A stretch of 64,000 nt of DNA, taken from the IMG/VR virus record IMGVR_UViG_3300028840_005768, positions 1 through 64,000 of that record; one strand, written 5' to 3'. The notes under the pieces are model-generated. The model ran no database searches. It worked only from the letters and a program-made list of their open reading frames with translations, and was not told the origin of the DNA. The translations under genes were made by a program, and so were the position numbers. Positions 48,072 through 56,351 of this stretch are shown here, in pieces; the stretch's first letter is position 1, and each line of letters begins with the position of its first letter. The stretch is from a virus.

Positions 48072-48144
48072 AGCCGCCGATAGGAATCGAACCTACAACC
48101 TGCTGATTACAAATCAGCTGCTCTGCCGGTTGAGCTACAGCGGC
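48072..48144 (-). tRNA. tRNA-Thr (anticodon TGT)
   Basis: Complete cloverleaf: acceptor GCCGCTG/CGGCGGC, D arm, anticodon loop TTTGTAA, T arm GTAGG-TTCGATT-CCTAT, discriminator T. No encoded CCA. Its 5' base overlaps the stop codon of the gene at 48144-48425. Confidence 0.93.
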
Positions 48145-48425
48145 TAGCAAGCCTGATAGCGCCAGCCATCTCCATAGATGGTGACACTGACGACGGGCTG
48201 TGTTTCCATCGCACAGTCTTGAAACTGCATTCGCATGGGTTTGGCTTCTTCAATCACTGAAAGCTGGGCGAAGACGTCAGCCGCAAGGCGACGATCCGTT
48301 GTTCGGACATAAACAACGCTGTGCTCGGGTATGGAGTTGATGAATTCGTAGATGACCCCATCACTGGTCTCCACCAGGAATCGAACGCCCTTTTTCTGTT
48401 GTGATACGTCTATTTGCGCGGGCAT
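48144..48425 (-). CDS. Hypothetical protein
   Basis: 93 residues, beta-rich with a helix (R-L-A-A-D-V-F-A-Q-L). Its TAG stop overlaps the tRNA-Thr 5' end by one base. Not recognised. Confidence 0.6.
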   Translation of the reverse strand: MPAQIDVSQQKKGVRFLVETSDGVIYEFINSIPEHSVVYVRTTDRRLAADVFAQLSVIEEAKPMRMQFQDCAMETQPVVSVTIYGDGWRYQAC

Positions 48426-49254
48426 AGCTCTGCTTCCTACGGTGTTTATGCGGTAAGGGGCATGGACGTGGGTTCAAGGTGTGAATTTGAGCGTACTCTT
48501 CGATGTCTGCTTCGATGTCCTTATCCGTGACGTAACCGGCCACCCAAGCAAGGAGCCGTGTTGCCAGTTCTTCTACGCCGAGATCCATCAGACGCATGAT
48601 CATCTGGCTGATCTGCTCTTTCGACCTACGTGCCTGAAATTTTCGTCGATGTGGGAGATGCCGCGTCTTCCCTTTCGCCTTTACTTTGGCGATGGCGTTT
48701 GCCGCCTTACGCTGTTCTACCGGGCTTTCCAGCTTGAGAATGGCTTCGAGATTCACCGCAGAGAGGAGTCCAGCTGCTGCCTTCTTTTGAATGGACTCCG
48801 GCAACTCAAGTAAACGTCGCCGAATATGGATCCACCGTGTAGGACGTTTCAGCTCCCGAGCCGCTTGACGTAACGAGATACCATCCGGGTACAGACTCCG
48901 CAGCGCCAAGGCCTCTTCCAGCATGTTCAGGTCTTTGCGCTCCAGATTCTCAGTGAGATTGAGGATGCGCGCCTGGTGCTCAGTCAGATCGTACCGAACG
49001 GAAGCGGGAATGGTCTCCCATTTGAGGAAGAGCGTACACGCTCGGAATCGTCGGTGGCCGGCAAGCAGGCGCCATGGATGCGAGCCTTGGTATGGCTGCA
49101 CGACGACCGGGAACTGTAACCCGCTCTGCTCGATGGAGTCTGCCAGATCCTTCACGGATTGAGCAGTAAATGCTCCGCGGCAATTGAAGCTGGAGTCATA
49201 AAGAATGTCTTGAACTGGTAGCTCGTAGACATCGTACTGTTCCAGCCGTTTCAT
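48361..49254 (-). CDS. ParB/Srx-domain protein
   Basis: 297 residues from ATG 49254. F-N-C-R-G...D-L-A-D-S-I...G-L-Q-F-P-V-V-V, and A-G-H-R-R-F-R-A match the ParB N-terminal domain (with GHRR in place of GERR); a helix-turn-helix follows (S-L-R-Q-A-A-R-E-L-K-R). A basic tail ends the protein. No ParA gene is present, so partition alone is doubtful; a CTP-dependent clamp or regulator is possible. Confidence 0.85.
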   Translation of the reverse strand: MKRLEQYDVYELPVQDILYDSSFNCRGAFTAQSVKDLADSIEQSGLQFPVVVQPYQGSHPWRLLAGHRRFRACTLFLKWETIPASVRYDLTEHQARILNLTENLERKDLNMLEEALALRSLYPDGISLRQAARELKRPTRWIHIRRRLLELPESIQKKAAAGLLSAVNLEAILKLESPVEQRKAANAIAKVKAKGKTRHLPHRRKFQARRSKEQISQMIMRLMDLGVEELATRLLAWVAGYVTDKDIEADIEEYAQIHTLNPRPCPLPHKHRRKQSYARANRRITTEKGRSIPGGDQ

Positions 49255-49607
49255 TTGCCGTACATCCACAAGTGATCAAAGTTGTCACATGCCATCTCCG
49301 GCGAATCACCGAAAGCAGCAACGCCACTATAGACACATGTCCACTGTTTTCTGTCGTCATCAAAAAAGACCCAGGTATCCAGAAACTGACTTGGTCGACC
49401 TAACTGACGTTGCACTCGATTCATGGTTTGGGATTGTTGAATCTGCTCAACAAACCCCTGCTGCTGTTGCTCATATGCAAGCTGAGCCTGGCGACAGATA
49501 CAAGCAGCAGTTGCCTGTCGTAATTCAGCTTCAGCCTGGTCGGCTTGTACCTTTTTCAGTAAGGCCAGTTGAATCTGTGCTTGAATCTCACGTTCTGCAT
49601 CGTCCAT
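49251..49607 (-). CDS. Coiled-coil hypothetical protein
   Basis: 118 residues. The first 65 form a Gln/Ala-rich coiled coil (L-A-Y-E-Q-Q-Q-Q-G-F-V-E-Q-I-Q-Q); the rest is a small domain with W-V-F-F-D-D-D. Overlaps the ParB-like start. Confidence 0.6.
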   Translation of the reverse strand: MDDAEREIQAQIQLALLKKVQADQAEAELRQATAACICRQAQLAYEQQQQGFVEQIQQSQTMNRVQRQLGRPSQFLDTWVFFDDDRKQWTCVYSGVAAFGDSPEMACDNFDHLWMYGK

Positions 49608-49621
49608 CGTTATCCTCCAAG

Positions 49622-49694
49622 CTGTGGCGGCAGGGTTCGAACCTGCGACCTACGGATTAACAATCCGGCGCTCTACCGGCTGAGCTACGCCACA
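49622..49694 (-). tRNA. tRNA-Asn (anticodon GTT)
   Basis: Complete cloverleaf: acceptor TGTGGCG/CGCCACA, anticodon loop TTGTTAA, T arm GCAGG-TTCGAAC-CCTGC, discriminator G. The base pair at 27-43 is C-T. No encoded CCA. Confidence 0.92.
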
Positions 49695-49702
49695 GGGATG
49701 AG

Positions 49703-49834
49703 TCATTCTTCCTGCAACGACTCCAAATAGGCACGAGCACTGCGTGCTTGCGGTCTGTTGGTTGACTCCTCTTCTCCACTTTCTTCCAACATGGGGCCAT
49801 CCAACAGCTTCTCGGTGGCAGTCTTCTCGCACAT
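49703..49834 (-). CDS. Small acidic peptide
   Basis: 43 residues from ATG 49834; E-E-S-G-E-E-E-S-T-N segment. It occupies the gap between the phosphoesterase gene and tRNA-Asn. Not recognised. Confidence 0.5.
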   Translation of the reverse strand: MCEKTATEKLLDGPMLEESGEEESTNRPQARSARAYLESLQEE

Positions 49835-49837
49835 GGT

Positions 49838-51103
49838 CTACTCCAATTCGATCTGGTATCGCTGGGGACCCCTCGCCTCTCGATCCGGGTCCTTCAATTT
49901 GACATCCATGCGCCACGAGATTCCGTACTTCGGATTGACGCCATGCAGCCACTGGAACGGTTCGGTGTAGCTGGCAAGACCTTCATAAGCGAACGAGTCT
50001 GTTGCCAGCCAAGGGCCGTTCATGATCATCTCGCCGTCCAGCTCGCCGACGCATCCCTTCTGATGAAAGTGACCGACACAGAAGTACTTGATGCGGGGGC
50101 CATTCTGGAGCGGTGCAAGAGCTTGAAGACGCTTCTGCCTCCGTTGCAGCCCATACCAGGGAATTCCCAGATTCGAGCGCACATCGTCTCCATGGGAGAT
50201 AGCGAACCCGACGCCGTTGATGTCGAGATTGACCGAAAAGGAATTCGGGATCAGGAAGCTGACGTTCTCGATATCCTGGCAGTGAAGACGAGCGATTTCA
50301 GCAATCAAGTAGTCCCAATTGTCATGGGCTCCATGATAGTCCTTCCTCTTGGACCGGCGTCCATGGTTGCCGGGGACGTAGACCACGTTCACTTGCCCGA
50401 AGTGGGCAGCCAGATCCCGATACATCAAGGCATGTAGCTGCCCTGTCGCTAGGCAGTTGCGCATCATCTTGCGGAAGTAGCTCCGAGATGCATGCCCATG
50501 AATCTCACCGCTTGTATGGTCCCCGTAACTCAGAACATTGAGTACCGGAAAGAAGAAATTGTTCCCGAGAATCTGCTGAGTCCATTGCAGCGTCGTCTCG
50601 ATGAGACGCTCGGCACGACAGCATGAAATCGGGAAATCGTAGTGCTCAAGCCCACCACTCTCCTCAAGCGTCACGATTTGATCATGATGACCATCACTCA
50701 GATGAAGGCATGCATGCTCCTCGATTCGGCCCTTCCTCATAATGTGATTAGCTGGTGGAAGCGGTCGAACCGGCTTGATTCGATCATCCAGCTCGTCGAC
50801 CATTGCCGTGAACAAACCTTGTGTCTTGGCATTGGCCACAGCCCGCCGGCGCTCGCGGTTCCGCTCATCACGAAGATGAGCTACTTCAGCCTCCAATGCT
50901 TTGACCCGTTCATCGGTGGGGTCATACTCGGCGAGTTTTTTCTGGTATCCTCCCGGCCAAGGAACACTTTTGTGACTGCGCTCACACGCAATATCTGACA
51001 CCAGAGAGCGGCTCACCCCATACTTGGCCGCGATCTCTCGTTGTTTCATCTGGCCGGCAGCGATATCCGCCTTCAATGCAGCAGCAGTCTCAGTTGATAT
51101 CAT
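49838..51103 (-). CDS. Calcineurin-like phosphoesterase with N-terminal helix-turn-helix
   Basis: 421 residues. Residues 18-40 form a Hin-type helix-turn-helix (R-E-I-A-A-K-Y-G-V-S-R-S-L-V), then a coiled coil, then the metallophosphoesterase motifs L-S-D-G-H-H-D, S-Y-G-D-H, P-G-N-H-G-R, S-H-G-D-D and G-H-F-H. The enzyme core is complete (Mre11/SbcD-like fold). The DNA-binding start suggests a nuclease or DNA-end processing role. Confidence 0.85.
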   Translation of the reverse strand: MISTETAAALKADIAAGQMKQREIAAKYGVSRSLVSDIACERSHKSVPWPGGYQKKLAEYDPTDERVKALEAEVAHLRDERNRERRRAVANAKTQGLFTAMVDELDDRIKPVRPLPPANHIMRKGRIEEHACLHLSDGHHDQIVTLEESGGLEHYDFPISCCRAERLIETTLQWTQQILGNNFFFPVLNVLSYGDHTSGEIHGHASRSYFRKMMRNCLATGQLHALMYRDLAAHFGQVNVVYVPGNHGRRSKRKDYHGAHDNWDYLIAEIARLHCQDIENVSFLIPNSFSVNLDINGVGFAISHGDDVRSNLGIPWYGLQRRQKRLQALAPLQNGPRIKYFCVGHFHQKGCVGELDGEMIMNGPWLATDSFAYEGLASYTEPFQWLHGVNPKYGISWRMDVKLKDPDREARGPQRYQIELE

Positions 51104-51993
51104 CAGGAGCCTCCCCAGCGTGCATCCACGTCACTTGTGTCTTGCTCTTCGATTTGGCGATTCAAGAGATCCCCTCGCCAAGGGACACGACTGGCCGGCA
51201 ACAGCACCTTGCGATCAAACGCCCACAGACAATCGTGCTTCTTCGCCCACTCAAAGATTTCGCGTGTTGGGACAATGAACTTGAAACCAGGGGCACGGCT
51301 AATGATGTGGAGACCAATAATCCCGCCCGTTTCGGCATCGGCTAATGGGCCACCGGAACAGCCGGGGTACGCATTGATCGAAACCGAATCAGTGAAGAAC
51401 GGCTTCAACTTGTAACGCACTTTCAAAAGCCGATGCACCCCCGCGATAGTACCAATCGAAAGAAACGGCCCATTCTGTGGTTCATAAGGATAACCGCAAT
51501 GAATCACCTCTTGCCCGACCCGGATCTGATTGAAAGCTCGATAGAAATGAGCCGTCCCATGGAGACCCCCTTCGACCAGCTCCAGCAATGCACAATCAGC
51601 GTCAATCTTCTCATCGCCAGCTCGCAGGACTCTTGCAACTCCAGCGCGACTATTTTGAGTGATAGTGAATTCTGGGAAAGTACCGTCCGGCCGCATGTGT
51701 TTGTTGACCACATGCGCCGCTGTCCAAATGAAGGTGACCCCATTACGGGAAAACACCACACCTGACCCGTGACCGCCGCCATAAGACACCATAGCCGTGT
51801 TCGCGTAGACCTGCTCGATCACTGGAGTCTCACAGGCAACTCCAACCGGAATGGTCTGCACGCTTAACGAAACAGGATTACATACCGACTCAACCCGCTG
51901 CAACATGGTTGGGGCAACCATGCCGATCCCGATCGCACTGATTGCAAACGCAATAGCGAGGGTCCACAAAGCCACCTTCTTCAGAACTTTCAT
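51103..51993 (-). CDS. Membrane-anchored trypsin-like serine protease
   Basis: 296 residues from ATG 51993. An N-terminal membrane segment (A-L-W-T-L-A-I-A-F-A-I-S-A-I-G) precedes an S1 protease domain with T-A-A-H-V-V (His), D-A-D-C-A-L-L-E (Asp) and G-C-S-G-G-P-L (Ser). HtrA/DegP-like without a PDZ domain. It should act outside the cytoplasmic membrane. Confidence 0.85.
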   Translation of the reverse strand: MKVLKKVALWTLAIAFAISAIGIGMVAPTMLQRVESVCNPVSLSVQTIPVGVACETPVIEQVYANTAMVSYGGGHGSGVVFSRNGVTFIWTAAHVVNKHMRPDGTFPEFTITQNSRAGVARVLRAGDEKIDADCALLELVEGGLHGTAHFYRAFNQIRVGQEVIHCGYPYEPQNGPFLSIGTIAGVHRLLKVRYKLKPFFTDSVSINAYPGCSGGPLADAETGGIIGLHIISRAPGFKFIVPTREIFEWAKKHDCLWAFDRKVLLPASRVPWRGDLLNRQIEEQDTSDVDARWGGS

Positions 51994-52005
51994 AAGAGCC
52001 TCCAA

Positions 52006-52299
52006 TCAAATAGCCTCAACCTCGACTTCCGAATCCGACTTGATGAATGGATCGAAACACACGAGTAATGCCCGGTGAATTGCATCACCCAGCGTCTCGG
52101 TGTCGCGGCCACCTTGTAGCACGGTAAACCGCACGCTTCGACCATCGACATGAATGGTTGGATCACGCTCTTGACAATCAGGATGCCACCCGTCACCTTG
52201 ACGAAGACACCCGATCAGCGCATCCTTCAACTGTTGAGGGCTCCCACGAATCACAGCACGAAGTGAGGGCGATAGATGGATGCTGAATTTCAATCTCAT
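52006..52299 (-). CDS. Hypothetical protein
   Basis: 97 residues, alpha/beta (M-R-L-K-F-S-I-H-L-S), overlapping the helicase stop by ATGA. Not recognised. Confidence 0.6.
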   Translation of the reverse strand: MRLKFSIHLSPSLRAVIRGSPQQLKDALIGCLRQGDGWHPDCQERDPTIHVDGRSVRFTVLQGGRDTETLGDAIHRALLVCFDPFIKSDSEVEVEAI

Positions 52300-54248
52300 G
52301 GTTGTTTCGCCCAGTTGATGTTCTGAACCACCTCACCCATCGTCATCAATTCGAGCTTCCGGTTCTCTCGGATGATCTCCAGCACGCGCTCGTCGGTGGG
52401 TAGGTGTATCAAATCGACGATGGTGCAACCGCGATTCTCATCCATGCCGGGACGATGCACTCGTGCTTCCGACTGGATGCGAAATTCCGGCTTGAAACTG
52501 TTGGACCAGAAGACTTCCATACGAGCTTCAACAAGAGTGAAGCTCATTCCACCTGATTCTGGGTGAGCAACGAAGGCAACTCGTAGATTGGCTGCCCGAT
52601 CAGCCCAAAAGTCTAGTGGCTTTGCGTCGGTAAGTCGGCTTCCATCCGGGGCAATCACTTCGAACTGCTTACCGTCACAACGAACCACATGCCATTGCTC
52701 CTCACGACAGATCCGTATGACCCGTTCAAGGGAGCCTGTGAAGCCGGCGAAGATCACGATGCGCCCGGTCTCTTCGTTCTCTTCCAACAAATCGCGGAGC
52801 GCTCGATCCTTTGGGCAAGGAATCTCACGAGCAACCCGCTTTGTCTTCGGCCGCTCACCGGAGCCGCCACAAACCGGGCAAGGAGCCTTGCGCTTCTCGA
52901 GCTTTGCAACCAGCTCCTCATCAAGCATGTCGATCGCTTTGTACACGCGTCCCTCAGGATGAACCCACTCATCCACTTCCCCGCACGCCGCAGGACAGTG
53001 ATTGCACTTAGTCATCCCATCCGGTTCTTCGCGGTACTGGAACCCATCCGACAACTCACGAAGAAGCGTCATTGCCGTCATGGCATTTGGCGCCGAGTCG
53101 GCAATTGCCTTGGCCACACGAAGAACGGACGACGTCGGCTTACAGATCACCTGGCGGTAACGCTTCTCTGGCAAGTCCAAGCAATCCTTCTTGTGTTGAA
53201 TCAGCACTAAGCCTTTGAGACGTTCATACATGAACGCCACTTCATTCTTTGACGGCTTGAACGGGTGATAGTCATCATCCCCGTCTTCTTCCATGAAACT
53301 GTCACGTTGATGGCACGGTGCTGTATCGTATTCTCCGCAGGTGTCACACTTGTGCTCGTCGTCGCGCCAACCGATCCGATTCCAGAAGGTTCCCGAGTCA
53401 AAGCTCTTCTGGACCATGAACGCAAGACGCCGCTCCAAGGCCTTTGCGCTGCCTTCACGAAGAAAACCTGGCCAAGCAATCTCACATTGACTCCACCAGT
53501 CGGTCGGCTTCTTTGGCGACGGGGTGCCTGACATTTCGATGACGTACCCATCGAAGCCATAAGCCCCTCGGATTCGATCAGCCAGTAATTGGGCGGCTTT
53601 CGATCGTTGACTTTCCCAGTGCTTCAAACGCGAGGATTCATCAAAGATCACGCCTTGGGGAAGCGGGTTGCCTGGCTGCCATTCGTCCATGATCCGAACC
53701 AAACGTTCGTAAGTCATGAACTCCACTGTGGCCGCCGTCTCATCGAACTCCCACCTCCTGAATTCACGATCAATGTTTTGAAGGCTCCGTTTAGGACCAA
53801 CCCAGTACCAGTGATCAGCGACAGACTGTTCGATCACTTCTTGAGCAGACAGGGTCTTACCGAGACCCATCTCCGCACCCCAAATCTGATAATGGTACGT
53901 GAGCCCATGATCGGACATCGCTCGCTGATTGAGCATCAAGGGACGCGCATACTCATGCTGAACAAGCGGTCGATCAAACCACTCGTAGACATCCTTGCCC
54001 ATCAAGTAGCCGAGCTGAAACTGATTCCTAAAGCAGTCGAGGACGGACCATATCTTGCGCGGATTCGTTTCTTCGAAGCCGTGCCAGCGACTACCTCGCA
54101 TCGCCTTAATTTCGTCCTTCAGGGCGAAGGGGGATTTCAGGAACCAGATTCGACCATCAGCAAACTGGATACGTGCCGGACTCCTCACCAGAGTTCCGCC
54201 ACGGGTCTCATGGATCAGTTTGACGTCGAGTATCTTTGGATCAGACAT
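52296..54248 (-). CDS. SNF2-family helicase
   Basis: 650 residues. Motif I E-M-G-L-G-K-T (126-132), motif II D-E-S-S (203-206), motif III M-S-G-T-P-S (239-244), and motif VI S-E-A-R-V-H-R-P-G near the C-terminus. Cysteine clusters (C-D-T-C...; C-N-H-C-P-A-A-C; C-P-V-C-G-G-S-G) form zinc inserts. Phage SNF2-like proteins translocate on duplex DNA in replication or late transcription. Confidence 0.92.
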   Translation of the reverse strand: MSDPKILDVKLIHETRGGTLVRSPARIQFADGRIWFLKSPFALKDEIKAMRGSRWHGFEETNPRKIWSVLDCFRNQFQLGYLMGKDVYEWFDRPLVQHEYARPLMLNQRAMSDHGLTYHYQIWGAEMGLGKTLSAQEVIEQSVADHWYWVGPKRSLQNIDREFRRWEFDETAATVEFMTYERLVRIMDEWQPGNPLPQGVIFDESSRLKHWESQRSKAAQLLADRIRGAYGFDGYVIEMSGTPSPKKPTDWWSQCEIAWPGFLREGSAKALERRLAFMVQKSFDSGTFWNRIGWRDDEHKCDTCGEYDTAPCHQRDSFMEEDGDDDYHPFKPSKNEVAFMYERLKGLVLIQHKKDCLDLPEKRYRQVICKPTSSVLRVAKAIADSAPNAMTAMTLLRELSDGFQYREEPDGMTKCNHCPAACGEVDEWVHPEGRVYKAIDMLDEELVAKLEKRKAPCPVCGGSGERPKTKRVAREIPCPKDRALRDLLEENEETGRIVIFAGFTGSLERVIRICREEQWHVVRCDGKQFEVIAPDGSRLTDAKPLDFWADRAANLRVAFVAHPESGGMSFTLVEARMEVFWSNSFKPEFRIQSEARVHRPGMDENRGCTIVDLIHLPTDERVLEIIRENRKLELMTMGEVVQNINWAKQP

Positions 54249-54452
54249 GCTTTCCCCATGAGATTTGATGCCACAGGCGTTCGTGCAAAATGAAGAGGAC
54301 GGTCTTCACCAAGACGCAAGCAACCGAAAGTCCGATACTGACCGCAATGTCTGCAGTGAACAGAAACGTAATCCCGAGCGTGACCCAAACGAAAGCGTCT
54401 CCCAACTAATCGCCTTAGCGACAGAACGGCGCACCTTGCTCGGATCTTTCAT
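54241..54452 (-). pseudogene. DUF2061 membrane protein split by a frameshift
   Basis: ATG 54452 (GGAGG upstream) begins K-D-P-S-K-V-R-R-S-V-A-K-A-I-S-W, the DUF2061 N-terminus. The continuation (V-W-V-T-L-G-I-T-F-L-F...V-L-V-K-T-V-L-F, then I-L-H-E-R-L-W-H) is perfectly conserved-looking but in another frame, ending at 54241 and overlapping the helicase start. The two frames meet near 54395. It is a sequencing indel, a recent inactivation, or programmed frameshifting. The family is a two-helix membrane protein of unknown role. Confidence 0.78.
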
Positions 54453-54970
54453 CGATGATCCTCCAGCAGGAATGTGACCGTGTCCGAGGCCGGTCGACGA
54501 ACACAATCCGACCAGACGTTCAGATTCACAGCTTCAAAGAGACTGAGCACCTTGTTGAACAGAGTGCGCACATTGAGTTCCATGTCTTGTTGACAGCCAG
54601 ATAGCACAGCATCACGCCATTGAGCGAGTGTGCCCGTGACCACAGCTATCTGAATGGGGCGTGAAAGCGTATCCGCGATCACAAATGGCATCCCGGCACA
54701 ACATTCCAAGATGTCTTGCATATCGCGTTCATCAGCCGCAATCAGAACACTGAAAGACACATGCGTTAGTAGGCGGGGTGACAATGCAACGGACGCATGA
54801 GGATCCTTCATTGCCGCCAGGCAACTCAGAAAACGTTCAGCCTCATTCAAGCTTCGATGACTCGCATCGGCAGCCGCCGCGGGACTGTAGCCCAACATCT
54901 GGTGGCTCAGTCCAATGAACGTGCTGAAATCGATCGCCGGTTGTTGGATAAGAATTGCATCAGTCGGCAT
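54449..54970 (-). CDS. Hypothetical protein
   Basis: 173 residues, mainly helical; overlaps the DUF2061 start. Not recognised. A hairpin with a following TCTTTTG (54983-55026) lies just upstream of its start. Confidence 0.6.
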   Translation of the reverse strand: MPTDAILIQQPAIDFSTFIGLSHQMLGYSPAAAADASHRSLNEAERFLSCLAAMKDPHASVALSPRLLTHVSFSVLIAADERDMQDILECCAGMPFVIADTLSRPIQIAVVTGTLAQWRDAVLSGCQQDMELNVRTLFNKVLSLFEAVNLNVWSDCVRRPASDTVTFLLEDHR

Positions 54971-55242
54971 GACACTGCCTCAAAAGACAGCGAGCCGATA
55001 GCAGCAGAATGGCCGCTACCGGCTCGCACGGGATGAGACCGGACAAGGTGGACCAAACAGAACAGCAGTCCACCCTGCATCACTCAGCCGCGGCTAAGCA
55101 ACATGCCTGCGTCCAGACATCCGGGTTGCCAGTTCCTAATCAGCCCTGACGACGGTTTGGTCTCCGGGCCTTTCGCCATAATCATCCGGCCACTTCCCCA
55201 CTGGCAGGCGTGTACCGGGCCCTAGCCTACACCGTAACTCGA
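54971..55242 (-). other. Structured non-coding stretch
   Basis: No convincing gene; a 33-residue frame at about 55185-55084 is unsupported. Inverted repeats: GGTGGAC/GTCCACC (55047-55074, followed by TTGTCC on minus), and GAGCC...GGCTC with an inner GTAGC/GCTA pairing (54992-55025, followed by GCTGTCTTTTG). These may be tandem terminators or an uncharacterised small RNA. Confidence 0.5.
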
Positions 55243-55383
55243 CTAGGGGCTTCCTCCGCCGATCAACTGAAGGATCATCTGCGTCACCTGGTCCGCATAG
55301 ACACCACCACTCGCCAGTGCCACTGCGGCCAGCAGGATGACGTAGGTCCACTTGTTCTTCAGAAGCTTCTTCGCAGTTTCCAT
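55243..55383 (-). CDS. Small single-pass membrane peptide
   Basis: 46 residues from ATG 55383 (GAGGAG upstream): basic start M-E-T-A-K-K-L-L-K-N-K, one membrane segment (Y-V-I-L-L-A-A-V-A-L-A), and a short polar tail ending G-G-G-S-P. Could be a holin-like or regulatory membrane peptide. It has its own type III promoter-like element and a structured leader. Confidence 0.65.
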   Translation of the reverse strand: METAKKLLKNKWTYVILLAAVALASGGVYADQVTQMILQLIGGGSP

Positions 55384-55416
55384 AGGCTCCTCATCGGGTT
55401 AGAGATAGAGTTACCC

Positions 55417-55468
55417 CTTGGGGTCCCCTTCACCTGAACGGTTGAGGCCGAGGCACACCTACCCCAAG
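55417..55468 (-). promoter_or_regulatory. Leader hairpin of the membrane-peptide gene
   Basis: CTTGGGGT (minus, 55468-55461) pairs with ACCCCAAG (55424-55417) around a 36-nt loop. It lies in the transcript expected from element 55514-55550 and ends 33 nt before the ATG. Confidence 0.55.
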
Positions 55469-55470
55469 TT

Positions 55471-55504
55471 CCCTCGGTCAGAATCGACCCTCGGTCAGAA
55501 TCGA
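55471..55504. repeat. Perfect 17-bp tandem repeat
   Basis: CCCTCGGTCAGAATCGA occurs twice in direct succession (55471-55487, 55488-55504), immediately downstream of the type III element. Possible regulator site. Confidence 0.85.
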
Positions 55505-55513
55505 TTCGGGTAA

Positions 55514-55550
55514 CATCTTAGTATCTCCGAAACAACGCCCAAACGGTTGG
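55514..55550 (-). promoter_or_regulatory. Type III conserved element, copy C
   Basis: Minus strand CCAACCG, 12 nt, TTCGGAGATACTAAGATG, followed by TTACCCGA as in copy A. It precedes the membrane-peptide gene. Confidence 0.7.
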
Positions 55551-55557
55551 CGCCTTT

Positions 55558-56280
55558 TCAGCGAGCCCGCCGTTTTCCGGCATCTTTCTCGTCGACTTTC
55601 TCGACGGTCGGCTCCTTCGGGTTGATGAAGTCCTGAACCTGCTTGACGATCACAGCAGGCATCGGGAGCTGCTGGAACGGCGTAGAGCACTTGATGACCA
55701 CCGGAGCATGCCAGGAGAACTTCTTCTTGATATACTTGACCCGCAACGTGACCGGCAGGGGACCATGCGGGTCCACACCATCAAGACCGCGGGCTTCAAT
55801 GTCGCCCGGCGTCAGCGGGAGGAAGGGGTAAATCTTCTTCGCCTCGCTCCGCGTCGACTTCGTCCCGCAGAAGTACTCCAAGAAGCGACCGGTCGACCGC
55901 TCGATAACCAGGAAGCTCGGACCATACATGCAGCCGCTGTCCTTCCCTTGAGCGGCAGCCATGATCCGCTTGAACTCATCGGACTCCATATCGTAGGCCG
56001 CGATCACAGCATCCCGGTCATTCATGTCCAAAGCCTTCGGCCGGCGTGCCAACGGCAGGACGTCAATTGACTCACCCAGATCGGTGATGTCTTCAGCAGA
56101 CTCAGGAATCCCCCAATGACCAGGTGCAATCAACTGCTGATCCACAGCAGAGCCCTTCGAATAGAGCTGCAACCGTGCCAAGAAATCGCCGCCCTTGGCC
56201 AGATCGGCAAAGGCATCGTCCGAACCAAGCTGTGTCGAAGGAAGTTGTGACAGATCGACCGGGACCAATTCGTTACTCAT
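55558..56280 (-). CDS. Conserved phage hypothetical protein
   Basis: 240 residues. Central segment G-C-M-Y-G-P-S-F-L-V-I-E-R-S-T-G and an acidic N-terminus, basic C-terminus (K-R-R-A-R). The organisation and neighbourhood (parB, helicase) suggest a DNA-binding replication protein, but the family is not recognised. Confidence 0.6.
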   Translation of the reverse strand: MSNELVPVDLSQLPSTQLGSDDAFADLAKGGDFLARLQLYSKGSAVDQQLIAPGHWGIPESAEDITDLGESIDVLPLARRPKALDMNDRDAVIAAYDMESDEFKRIMAAAQGKDSGCMYGPSFLVIERSTGRFLEYFCGTKSTRSEAKKIYPFLPLTPGDIEARGLDGVDPHGPLPVTLRVKYIKKKFSWHAPVVIKCSTPFQQLPMPAVIVKQVQDFINPKEPTVEKVDEKDAGKRRAR

Positions 56281-56351
56281 GTGTTGTGAACCTCATTTGA
56301 AATCAGACAGAAGAAACAGGACAGAGCACTCTCAGACAGACATCACTTCAT

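Noticed and set aside
55084-55185. 33-residue minus-strand frame downstream of the membrane peptide
   Set aside because: Weak ribosome site, no recognisable features, and it overlaps inverted repeats.
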